Under the pieces are notes generated by a model. The model was given only the letters and a program-made list of their open reading frames with translations. It was not told where the DNA came from and did not search any database. Made by a program: the position numbers and the translations under genes. This document shows, piece by piece, positions 1 through 12,800 of a stretch of 64,000 nucleotides of DNA. The first letter of the stretch is position 1. The number at the start of each line of letters is the position of its first letter. The DNA lies in NCBI GenBank assembly GCA_022828595.1, contig JAKGHH010000003.1:17298934-17362933 (forward strand). The letters are read 5' to 3'. The DNA is from Nelumbo lutea. Its lineage: Eukaryota > Streptophyta > Magnoliopsida > Proteales > Nelumbonaceae.

Positions 1-842
1 AACTGCTTTTTCTTTGCATATGTTTTCCTTCTTACTCATATTAATAAATTACTATTTGTTATTGTTATTGATTAATAGAAAAGTTAAAGAAAAATTGTCC
101 ATGGGTAGATTGACTTTGATGCCACACTTGATTATATCATCTTGTTCAATTAATTACTCATATGGTTGATGTAGATTGAAGATGGGGTAAGATCATTTTT
201 CTATGTACTTAATTCTTCAATATATATTTTCAGTTTGTTGTCAAATTTCTAAAAACTAAAATGATCTTATGATTTACAACCAACTTGAGTCAACCTTCTA
301 CACAATTTATGATTTGTTCCTAATTTCAGAACATTTTTTCCTGACATGCGCAAACATTTATTGGTTTTTCAATTCGTTCAGCATATAACTTCTTGAAAAG
401 TTTACATATACATTTATTCTCAAAAGGCTATAAGCATGATGCATGCACCACGGCACTGATCAGTGGAGCATGGTTAGCTCTCACAAAAAAATGTGACTAT
501 TATATTATTCATCATAAACAAAGTATTGTTGTCACAGTAAGAGGATGGTTTGACTTTAATCAATTTCCCTTGGATGATAGGCCAAGAATAGAACTTCCAT
601 CTGAGAGTAGGACATCTTTCAAAGGTCCCTTCTTTTTTTTTTTTTTGATAAGTGAAAGTAAATTTTTATTAAAGAGCAATAAATATAGGCAGCGCAAGCA
701 TCCCTTCTTGTTTAGCTAACACATATTCCATTGCATTACCCCTTGTTTGTCTTGTGAATCATATCTCTTAAAAGAATTTGACACATTTTATATCTAATGC
801 ACTAAATTTTTGATAATTATGTTCTATTTGTATCATCTACAG
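1..842. other. Upstream intron of the CSC1-like gene
   Basis: AT-rich sequence before the first recognisable exon of the channel gene. It ends in a usable acceptor (TCTACAG at 836-842). I looked for the exon that should precede the visible one (cytosolic PHM7-type domain and first membrane segments) and did not recognise it, so the N-terminal part of the gene, roughly 270 residues by family length, probably lies left of the window. The 108-codon ORF at 393-719 resembles no family I know. Confidence 0.5.
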
Positions 843-3800
843 AAAGATGCAAAATTGTTATATAACAGGCTTATCCACATGAAATCAAAAAATTCTACTC
901 AACAAAAGTTTATGCGTGATGGATTCTTGGGATTGTTTGGACGTAAAGTCGATCCTGTTGATCACTATGAAAAGAAGTTAGAAGATCTGGAGGAAAATGT
1001 GAGAATAGAGCAATTGGGTCTTTCAGTGTCAGGAGAGGTACATACTTTTTTGTTCTCCATCTTGAGTGGAAATATTTTTACATATATGATACATGTCTAT
1101 GGCAGTGCTTTAAAAGGTTTATGAGGCTTACACCTGAAGGTGCACCTCAAGGCTTATGCCTAAAACTATGAGAAACATTCATCACACCTTTAGATGCCTT
1201 ATGCTAAGGCCACACATTTCATACATTTATTGAAGTAGGTTTTGAGGATCACATGTAGGTTTTCTTTCCAAAATGATCTCATCAAGATTTAAAAAGCATC
1301 CATACTTAATGTTGAGTGGGCCGACTTGTGTTTAGTTTATTTTCTTTTAAACTAAGATGTTGTTGGGCCTTGGGCCCATTAGTTTTTATTTTTTAAATAG
1401 CTGTAATTACTTAGTTTGAGTTGCCGCCCTACTAAGGGCATCCTTGTAATATCTCATACTTAATTATAAATAGAATGAGGGGCTGGTGGCTAGGGTTATG
1501 TTAATCTATCATAGTCGACCTTCTTCTCTTTTCTCCCCTTTCCTCTCTTGCTGAAATCCCCAACTTTCTACTCTTCCTTTCACAAGAAGCTTGGCCGAAA
1601 TCAGCACATAAGGCTTTCTACTCTTAATAGTTGCATTGATGCCATAATTTGTAATTGTGATATTTTTGGACATTTTGCCATATAGAGATGGAGATTTCTC
1701 AGAGAAAGTTCACTAATTTTGTTAAGATATTTGGAAAATCTAAAAAATCAGTAAAGTTTTCTAGAAATATGGAATTAGTTAATAAACCTTTTAAGGAATC
1801 ATTAGAGGAAATATTATTTTACATTTAAGGCTCAAAAAACCATAGAAATGGACCATATAAATCAAATAGGAAAAAATTAAGAGATTTCAATAGGTATCTC
1901 TCTCTCTCTCTCTCTCTCTCTCTTAGCCTTTTAAACATCTTCTCTTCATTAAATATGTCAAGGAGGAAGAAGGGCTAGGACTTCCCTAGGATAGGGGTTA
2001 TCAAGGAGGAAGAAAGGCTAGGACTTCCCTAGGATGTAATTACTTGTATCCAAACAAATTGTCAATTTTCTCCTTTATTAGTTTTTTTTTTCTTTTTTGC
2101 CTTAGGTGGTGTTCGGTAGTGCTGAATAGAGCTCCGAACGCTGGATTTTTTGCTTTTTGGTGCTTTGTGGTAGGGCTGTTCATAAGAAGACCCAACCTGA
2201 CCAAACCGACCAACCCAGACCGACCCAACCCGAGTCGGCCGGGTTTTCTTCAGCACCGGTCGGTTTCGGGTTGTAAAAAATCATAAACCTTCTTCTTCAT
2301 CTTCTCTCCTCTTGAACTCTGATTTCTGCTACTTTCATTTGATTTTTTGCATCTTTCTAAACAGTCATTTCTTCTCAAAAGGTTATTTTTCTTCTCTCCT
2401 CCTACCTCAACTTCATTTGTGTCTACATCAGGTAACTCTGCCACAACTTTCCATGTATCGTCCCATTCCCATGGTTCTCCTTGGATAATTGATTTTGGAG
2501 CATCTAAATATATGACTAGTAAGTCCTCTTATTTTTAGACCTACCACCTCCTCTTTGGAAGAGACAAGGTGAGACTAGCCGATGGATCATACTCTACCAT
2601 AGCTGGTCAATGAACCATTTCCCTTCCCTTTGGCCTCACCTTGTCTAATGTTTTACATGTTCCAAAATTCCCTATTAATTTATTCTCTATTAGTAGTATC
2701 ATTAATTCTTTAAACTGCTCAGTGACCTTTTTCCTCTCTTACTGTGTGATCCAGGACCTAGCCTCGGGGAAGACGATTGGTAGAGGACGTATGGTGGATG
2801 GGCTCTACATGCTGGAGAATAGGTTGGTCTTATGGTCACAAAGTCTAAGAGTTAGTCTAGTAAGAGTCAGGTCTATTTATGGCATAGTCGTCTTGGTCAT
2901 TTATCTTTTGAGTCCTTAAAAATGGTGTTTCCAGAGTTTAAGTCGGTGTCAGTGTCAGAATTTACATGTCAAACTTGTCAATTGAGTAAGCATTGTAGAA
3001 CTCATTTTTCTTCAAAGAATAATAAATCTGAATTTCCTTTCCGTATTGTTCATCCTGATGTTTGGGGCCCTGTTGCTTTACCATATGAGAGTGGCTACAA
3101 GTATTTTATTACCTTTATTGATGATTACTCTAGATATACATGGGTGTATCCAATGCGAACTAGGGATGAAGTACCAAATATCCAAGATTTTCACCGAATG
3201 ATCTTCACTCAATTTCAAATTGAAATCCAAGTTTTTCAATCCGATAATGCTAAATAATAGTTTCATAATGATCTTACGGAGTTCTTTGCTTCGCGTGGAT
3301 CACTTCACTGTAGCTCATGTGCCCGAATACCACAACAAAATGGTGTTGCTGAAAGAAAGAACTGACACGTTCTTGAAGTGGCCCGAGGGTTACTAATTCA
3401 TATGAATGTCCCGAAACATTTTTGGCTTGAGGTTGTCCTTTGTGCTACCTATCTCATTCATCGTATGCCCTCTCGTTGGTTAGAGTGCAAAGCCCCACAT
3501 CAACTTCTTTTTCCTAAGGTTCCTCTCCTTTCTATTCCTCCTCATGTGTTTGGTTGTTGTTGTTGTGTTCAAAACCTGTCACCCACCCGTGGAAAATTGG
3601 ATTCTCGTGCTATTCCTTGCATCTTCTTGGGGTACTCTATCACTCAGAAGGGATACTAGTGCTTTGATCTCGTCTCCCAGAGGTATTATGTTTCTATGGA
3701 TGTTTCTTTCTTTGAGAGTGAGCCTTTCTTCACTGTTTCTCCTTAGGGGGAGTGTAGGAATTGGAGAAACTGGTTCAGCACCCTCCTCTTCTTGATCCTC

Positions 3801-6800
3801 CTCCCTTTCGTGTTTTCTTTCGTCGTCACAAAGGCCAACCATTTTCAAGCATTGTGGAGCACCTAGAAGCTATACCACCAATGCCATCAAACTCTCTATG
3901 TGTGGATCCTACCCAACTAGGTACCTTGGTTCCCATTGATGTTCTTGACCCTATTGCTATTGATACTTCTATTGCTGATGGCCTTGACCTTCCTATTGCT
4001 CACCGGAAGGGTGCTAGGTCTTACACCACTAAACATCCCATTTCCCATATTGTTTCTTATGAGTGAAGGGATAGGAAATCCATCACATGGACGCCCAAAG
4101 ATTGCGGAATAAGGGGGCAAATTTCAAAAATTTTTCTCTCCCTTCAACTGGGAATCGAATTCCCCATTTAGAAAATCATATTTTCAAGGATCGTTCTTGA
4201 ACCATAAACTGAACCAGATCTGAACCAGAATGGTTCAAGATTTGAACCTGGCTCTGATACCACTGAAGGGATAGGAAATCCATCACATGGACGCCCAAAG
4301 ATTGTGGAATAAGGGGGCGAATTTCAAAAATTTTTCTCTCCCTTCAACTGGGAATCGAATTCCCCATTTAGAAAATCATATTTTCAAGGATCATTCTTGA
4401 ACCATAAACTGAACCAGATCTGAACCAAAAGGAGTAGGGAGGGATAATACCTGATACAGAGAAGTAGTATCTCCCAATGGAGGTGTTCACGCCCAAGGAA
4501 GGATCCAAAATCTGCTCCCACTGAAGATGGCGCAGTGCAGGGTGGAGCAGAATCAGCAGTGTTCTTCCAAAAGAACTTGACCCTTCTCAAGAATCACCTG
4601 GATGGCTTGTGAATACAACTCCCACCAATCTTTTCTCCAAAAGATTGGAATCAAGATCCAATCTTGATTTCTCCCAAGAACTGGAGATCGAACTGTTGTA
4701 GGCGGCGGCTACAGGAAGGAGGCGGCAAGAGAGTATTTGCAGGGTGCAGATTCTCTCTTCTGTGATTTCAGCTCTGAAGACAAGACTATGTATTGCTTGC
4801 TTGTGATGTCTAAAGGCTGCCGCCCCCTCTTCCTTTTATAGACTTAAAGGGATCAGCTCCTAATCCCATTAGGAGTTGCTAACCCAAATCATATTTGGAT
4901 TAGAAGTCCCTTTAAGATAAGGGATAACCCTTATCTTATCTGCAGATTAGATCAGCCATCTCCTAATCTAATTAGGAAGTTTCCAGATCTAAATCTTATT
5001 TAGATCTTGGACTCTCTAAGTGGATAGGGTGTGGGCCCAATCCTATCAGCTGATCCATCTCAGAATTCGCCCCTTAAGTGACTAATCAAATTAGCCCAGT
5101 TCGAAATGAGCTTAAGGCCCATTTAAGTTTATGTATTCATTTAGCCTTCCAAACTGCTGCCCAGTTGGGCTTCCTTGTATGGTGTGGGACCCAAACATTG
5201 ATCTACACATCAGCCACATGGATTCGACCCAGCCTTTGTTACAATGTCTGGCCGAATACACTGTTATGGACAGTGCAACCCCTTGAAACCCATCAGATGG
5301 GCTCTATGGGCCCAACACTTACCCTAAGTGGTCCCTGGGCCAAGCCACCTTGTAACACCCAGGGACTGTGGGCAGATGCAAGATTAGCCCATCAGGTATT
5401 ATCCTCAATGGTCTTACACTTAACCTCTCAGCCCATAATGATCATACACTGCCCGACAAGAGAGGACCTCTCCCTCGGCTGCAAGGAACAGTGTTGCACT
5501 CTCTGCTTATATGGATCCCGGGAATTAAAACCTTTTGCAAATCATTTCGAAACCATAATATATATACTTTTATATCTCATATAAAATATATTTTGCAAAA
5601 CAAATCTCAACGATTGAAATCGGCTGCCGGCAGTCTTGGTTTCCATCAGTGAGAGTGCATCCCCGATCATTACCTTTGTCCGACAAAGGGGCTGATCCTG
5701 TCACTATGATCACCCACTCAGATGAATTCTCAGACTGTCCCAACATACCCAGGTTTTGACCCCCGCTAAGGATCTCACTGATTGGTACATCAAAGACAAC
5801 CCAATCCGACACCTAGTGCAGTATCATAATCGAGTCTAGGGGTCGGGTGTAACTTTTCAATTTTGCCCATCAATCTCCAAGGTCCAGGGCAATACTGGAA
5901 ATCTGGTCAAGTTCAAAGATTCAATTAATCCTACACTGTATGTGCCTAGGGTCTCACCTCGGTAGTTGAGACGAGCCACCCCAACCGACTTGGTGGCACC
6001 ACAGTGTCAGCCTTGTCAGGATAGGTCTCCCCAGACTGACCCACTGGCTGTGAACATTCTAAACTAACACGAGTCTCATTAAGTGTTCAGTTTAATGGTA
6101 TTAGACAGAAACATGCCAAGGGAACATGAATCAAATATGCACTTTTATTCATTTACAATAAACTCATAAAGTACATCATTTTGATTGAAGCTAAGGGCAT
6201 ACAAAACTGTCTAACAATGAAAACATTTCACCTTCCTTTCGGGCCTTCCTTTCTTCCATTGATAGCGTTCCTATTCCTAAGAATGTGGTAGAAGTTCTTT
6301 TGGTGCCTGAATGGATAGATTCTATGAAGGAAGAGATTAATGCTTTACATAAAAATAGTACATGGGAATTAGTAGATCTTCCTGAGGGGAAGAAACTAGT
6401 TGGATGTTGTAATGATTTATGGAGAGTGGGAGAGAGAGAGAGAGAGCGAAAAAAAAAGAGAAAGAGAGGTACGATTGAGAGAAGAAAGATGCTACTGGTT
6501 GCCGCTAGTCTTCTATTTATATTAACTTAATAAATGAATAGAAATTACAAGTATGCCCCTGGCGGCACACCCTAGAACCAAAAATAATAAGAAAAAAAGA
6601 CAAGTAACTAACTGACAGTATCCTAAGAAGTCAGCCTACTAACAGCAACTATAAAGTAACAATTAAATAAGCTTTACAACACTCCCCCTCAAGTTGGGCT
6701 GAATATGTCTATCATGCCCAGTTTGTCACATAACTCATTGTGCCGCGAGCATGGAAGCCCCTTTGTGAGAACATCAGCAAGTTCCTTGGAGTTGACATAA

Positions 6801-9800
6801 GGAATGCAAATTTACCTTTTTTCCAATTTTTCCCTTATGAAGTATTTGTCCACCTCAATGTGCTTGGTCTTCATGTAGGACAGGGTTGCTGGCGATGTTT
6901 ATTGCAGCCTTGTTGTCACAGTAAAGGGACATAGGACTATGAACAACAACTCCAAGCTCCCCTAGAAGATTCTTTAGCCAAAGGACTTCAGCCACCCCAT
7001 GTGCCATAGCTCTATATTCAGCTTCAGCGCTTAACCTTGCTACCATACCTTGTTTCTTGCTTTTCCAGGTCACCAGATTTCATCCCACAAATGTGCAATA
7101 CCCACTAGTGACTTTCTGTCATCCACAGCTCCTGCCCAATCAACATCTGTAAAGACTTCCACCTTTAGGTGATTGTGTTTATTGAATAGTAGGCCTGTTC
7201 TGGGATATTTCTTCAAGCTTCTAAGAACTCTCTCTGTTGCCTCCATGTGTGGTTTCTTAGGAGAGTGCATGAACTGGCTTAGGACCCCAACGGAATAGGC
7301 AATGTCTGGATGGGTCATGGACAAATAAATCAGCTTTCCCACTAACCTTTGGAACTGTTTCACATCTTTCAGAGGTTCACCAACACAGTCACCTAACTTG
7401 TGGTCCGCATCCATAGGAGTATCTGCCAGCCTTGCACCTAATTTGCTTGTATCCTATAATAGATCAAGGGTGTATTTCCTTTGAGAGACAAAGATACCCT
7501 TTTCTGAGCGAGCAACTTCAATCCCAAGGAAATACTTCAGGGGGTCTAGATCTTTCACTTCAAATTTAGATGCAAGGAGTTGTTTCAAGTTCTGTATCTC
7601 TGAGCTCCAACTTCCTGTAATGATGATATCATCCACATATACTATCAATACAACAACCTATTCCTGACATCTCTTCACAAAGAGTGTATGATCAGGCTGA
7701 CATTGCTCGAAGCTTATCTATTGAACTACCATGTGAAACTTACTGAACCAGGCTCTGGGAGACTGTTTTAAGCCATAAAGAAACTTTCGCAGCTTGCACA
7801 CCTTATTTTCACTCCCCTTGGCACAGAATCCAGGGGGTTGAACCATGTATACTTCCTCCTCTAAGTCACCATTCAGAAAAGCATTCTTTATGTCCAGTTG
7901 ATGCAATTCCTAGTCAAGATTAGCAACTAAGGATAGAAAAACCCTAATTGAGTTCATCTTAGCCACTGGGGCAAAAGTCTCATCATAGTCAACCCTGTAT
8001 ACTTGTGTGTACCCTTTGGCTTCTAATCTTGCTTTGTACCTTTCAACTGTTCCATCTGCCTTGTGCTTAACCGTGAACACCCATTTACACCCCACAGGGT
8101 CTTTCCCCATTGGAAGATCCACCAATTCCCAAGTCTGATTTTTGTGAAGAGCATTAATCTCCTCCTTCATGGCATCTGTCCATTCAGGGCATTTTAAGGC
8201 TTCTGCAACATTTCTGGGAACAGGGATGCAATCAACTGCAGATAGGAAGGCACGGTATGAGGGGGAAATGTGATCATAGGAGACAAAATGGGCAATGGGG
8301 TGTTTGGTAGTGCATGACCTGACTCTCTTTCGTTGGGCAATAGGAATGTCAAGGTCATCCACAGTAGGAGCAGGGTTATGGGGTGGACTTACCTCCTAGG
8401 AGTCTAATGGTGTCGTTTGCTCAGTGTTTGGCTGCTCCATATCTCTATCACACTGCTGATCTCTATGACGTGTACGTTGGAAGACACAGAAGGGAGTAAG
8501 GTCTGGAATAGAAGGAAGAGATACCTGAACCTGCTTCTTCTCTTCCACACTACTACTCTCCCCCTAAGGAGAAGAAGGGAAAAATGGCTCAAACTCAAAG
8601 AAGGACACATCCATAGACACAAAAAACTTACGACTAACTGGACCAAAGCACCGATACCCTTTTTGAGAGGAGGGATACCTCAGAAAGACACAAGGAATGG
8701 ACCGAGGGTCTAACTTACCTCGGGATGGAGACAAATCATGGACAAAGGCATGACAACCAAAGACTCTCATGGGGATGGAAAATAAAGGAGACTGAGGGTA
8801 CAATAATTGATGAGGGGCCATGTAGTTCAGCACTTTGGAGGGCATGCGATTGATGACATAAGCAGCTGCAAGTATAGCATCCACCCAAAACCTTTTTGGA
8901 ACATTCATATGTAACATCATCCCGCGAGCTACCTCAAGGAGGTGTTTGTTTTTCCCTTCTGCAACACCATTTTGTTGTGGTGTTCTGGCACATGAGCTCC
9001 TATGAATAGATCTGTGGGAGGCAAAGAACTCATTGAGCTCCCCATGGAAGTATTCCTTTGCATTATCGAATTGGAAGATCTGTATTTCAACATGGAACTG
9101 TATAAACACCATCCTCTGGAAGTCTTTCACTATCTTTGGAATTTCGTCTCTACTACGCATAGGAATTACCCATGTATAGCGAGAGTAATCATCGATCAAT
9201 GTGATAAAGTACTTATATCCGCCCTCAAAGATTACATTAGTAGGCCCCCATACATCAGAATACACAACATGAAAAGGAACATTTGATCTTTTATTACTTG
9301 AGTGAAAAGTTGTTCTACATTGTTTTCTCAACTGACACGTCTGACACATGAACTTTGACACTGAACATGACTTAAATAAAACTGGAAACAAAGACTTTAT
9401 TATTTTGAAAGAAGCATGGCCTAAACGACTATGCCACAAAAAAATTTGACTCTTATTTGACTGACTATGTGACTCTGAGGATGACACCGAGAGACCAGCT
9501 TCGTTGTCGAGAACGTAAAGACCATCCACTAGGCTTCCTCTACCAATCGTCATCCCAGAAGTTAGGTCCTGAAAAACACATGAGTTAGCAAAAAAGGTCA
9601 CACTACAATTCAAGGAGCTTGTAATGCTACTAATTGAAAGCAAATTTATAGGAAGTTGAGGGACATGCAATACACAACTTAGGTTAAGGCCATGGGGAAG
9701 AGATATTGATCCTTGGCCTACAATGGAGGAAAAAGAGCCATCTGCAAGTCTCACTCTATCCCTTCTTGACAAAAGGCTATAAGAATGAAACAAGTTTGGC

Positions 9801-12800
9801 TTACCGGTCATGTGGTTGGAGGCCCCTAAGTCAATGATCCAAGGGGAATCCGTGGGTGTGACATGGAATGCAGAAGTCGTATTACTTGAAGTAAATGCAA
9901 ATGAAGTAGAGGGAGTACCAGTGATTGAGCTGTCCATTTTTTGCAAAGCCCTACCATAAGATTCTAGGTGCTCTTTGAAGGAATTCATTATATCTTCCTT
10001 GGGGACAAACTTATTAGTGTGGTCCGGGGTACTACCGACAACCTGAGTATCTTGGGTTGCCACATGTGTTGTGTTCATTTTCTTCTGACCTTGGCCTTTA
10101 CCCTACTCTTGATTCTTTGCTGCCCACTTGGGTTTCCCGTGGATGTCTCAACAAGTGTCACGTGTATGTTGTGAACGCTGACAGTGGGTACAAAACAACT
10201 TATCTTTATCATTAGTCTTCTTAGTGTCACTTTTCTTTCCCGTGGAGTTATTATTCATTGCAGCCAAAGCAACTTGTTGCTCCCCCTCAGCTGTAACCAT
10301 TACATTCCGCCTGTTTTCTTTCGATTGAACAAGGGAGTATACCTCGTGAACCGTAGGCAACTCTTTGCTTCCTAGGATCTGTACCCTCAACGGTTCATAT
10401 GCAGGGTTTAGTCCCAACAAGAAAGCAAATACACGTTGCTGAGAGACCAGCTTCCTGTAGGCCTTAGCATCATCATTATGTTTCCACTCTCTTGGCAGTG
10501 TAGTCGGCCAGAGATAGGTGGAAGAGGAGAGAAGAGAAGAGAAAAGAGAGAGTTTGCAATGCAATAGTACTGGCGGCGCCAGTGTTTATTTAATATATAT
10601 AGGGCGGCAGAAATAACAAGGGAAAAGACCCTTGTGCCCCTGAGTACAATAACAGACATAACAGAAATAAAAAATGAAATAAAAAAAACACTTTAATTAG
10701 ACAAACAAGCCCTAACAACTGCAACTAAGTTATTCTAACATTATTCCAACACTCCCCCTCAAGTTGGAGCATAGATGTCAATCATGCCCAACTTGTCACA
10801 CAAATCTTTGTGCCGCACATGATGAAGACCTTTGGTGAAGATATCTGCAAGTTGCTCTTCCGAGTTGACATATGGTGTGCACACTTCTCCACTTTCAAGT
10901 TTCTCTCTGATAAAATGTTTGTCCACTTCAATGTGTTTCGTCCTATCATGCAGAACTGGATTAGCAACAATATTGATGGCTGCTTTATTGTCACAGTAGA
11001 GTGAAGTAGGATTGTTTACTGCAAAACCCAGTTCACCTAACAGATTTCTTATCCACATGATTTCTGCAACCCCATGAGCCATCGCTCTATATTCTGCTTC
11101 AGCACTGGATCTAGCCACCACACTTTGTTTTTTGCTTCTCCATGTGACAAGGTTTCCTCCTTTCAAAGGCACAATAACCACTGGTGGACTTTCGGTCATT
11201 GACTGCTCCTGCCCAATCTGCATCAGTATATACTTCCACTTTTAAGTGACTGTGTTTCTGGAACAACAAACCAGCCCCAGGAAACTTCTTGAGATATCTC
11301 AAGATCCTCTCTGCAGCTTCAAAGTGAGTTGTCATCGGGCTGTGCATGAATTGACTAAGGACACCCACTGCATAGGCAATATCAGGCTTGGTCATAGACA
11401 AATACAGAAGTCTCCCCACAAGTCTCTGGAACATCTTTACATCTTTCAAAAACTCTCCCTGACTGTCTCCCAGATGGTGATTAGGTTCAATAGGTGAATC
11501 AGATGGTTTTACACCCAACTTGCCTGTATCTTCTAGTAGATCTAGTACATACTTCCGTTGGGAAATAAAGATGCCCTTGTGAGAGCGGGCAACTTCAATT
11601 CCAAGGAAGTATCGTAAGGAGCCTAGATCCTTCACCTCAAATTTAGTGGCTAAGAATTTTTTTAGTCTCTGGATTTCAGCCTCCCATTCTCCTGTGATCA
11701 CTATGTCATCCACATACACAATAAGAGCTGCAATTTTACCTTCACCTCTTTTTACAAACAAGGTATGATCTGATTGGCATTGTTTGAATCCCATTTGTTG
11801 GACTGCTACATGGAACTTACTAAACCAAGCCCGAGGTGATTGTTTCAATCCATATTAGGGACTTTTTCAACCTGCACACCTTTTGTTCACTGCCTCTGGC
11901 ACAGAACCCTGGGGGTTGGGTCATGTACACCTCCTCTTCCAAGTCACCATTCAAGAAGGCATTCTTGATGTCCAATTGGTGAAGATCCCAGTCAAGATTT
12001 GCTGCCAAGAAAAGGAGAATCCGGATGGGGTTCATCTTCGCTACAGGGGCAAAAGTCTCTGCATAGTCCACTCCATATACCTGTGTGAAGCCTCTTGCTA
12101 CCAGTCTAGCCTTGTACCTTTCAATAGTTCCATTAGCTTTGTGTTTCACTGTGAACACTCACTTGCACCCCACTGGTTCCTTCTCCTTAGGAAGATCTAC
12201 CAACTCCCACGTACCATTTTTATGTAAGGCATCAATTTCTTCCTGCATTGCATCTGTCCATTCAGGTTTTGACAAAGCTTCTGCCACGGTCTTAGGGATG
12301 GGAACACTGTCCACAGAGGAGAGGAAGGCACGGTACGAGGGTGAAACATGCTCATAGGACACAAAGTTAGAGATAGGATGATTAGTGGTACAAGATCTAA
12401 CACCCTTTCTCTTAGCAATAGGAATATTAAGATCATTGGGGACATGCGAATCAACATTTAAAGGAGCAATGGGAGCAAGTGTACCTGGCTGATGAGACAG
12501 ATTTGCCTCGGGTGAATCCGATGATGTTGGTTGCATAGTGTCCGGCTCCACGGCTCTTGAACTTTTCTGGCTCTTATGACGACGATGGAAAACCCGAAAC
12601 AGAGGAGGATCGGGTAAAGGAGATAGTTGAATCTGAGTCGTTGCCTGTTTCTCCTCAACCCTACTCTCCCCCTGAGGAGAAACCGAGAAGAACGGTTGAC
12701 TCTCAAAGAATGAGACATCAATGGAAACATAGTACTTACGGGCAATGGGATCATAGCAACGATACCCCTTTTGAGATGAGGGGTAACCAAGAAAAACACA

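Larger units (their letters stand above)
4064..6216 (-). mobile_element. Element D: LTR retroelement reduced to one long LTR, a primer site and an LTR end
   Basis: The element starts TG at 4064, ends CA at 6216 and is flanked by ATGAG (4059-4063) and ATGAA (6217-6221), a 5-bp target duplication with one change. Removing it restores the codons of element A. Reading on the - strand it consists of a long LTR (6216-4264), a primer-binding site (4262-4245) and a fragment repeating the last ~160 bp of the LTR (about 4226-4064). There is no coding region. I see no family protein in the LTR; the 168-codon + ORF at 5078-5584 lies wholly inside it and resembles nothing known to me. Confidence 0.75.

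Noticed and set aside
1310..1625. 5' LTR of element A
   Set aside because: No similarity to A's 3' LTR at 18903; the two must be different families.
2040..2286. Overlapping ORFs on both strands
   Set aside because: The stretch is low-complexity and GACC/GGTT-rich, the two strands are open only by composition, and no homology is visible.
5078..5584. 168-codon + strand ORF
   Set aside because: It lies entirely inside the long LTR of element D, opposite to the element's direction, and shows no family features.
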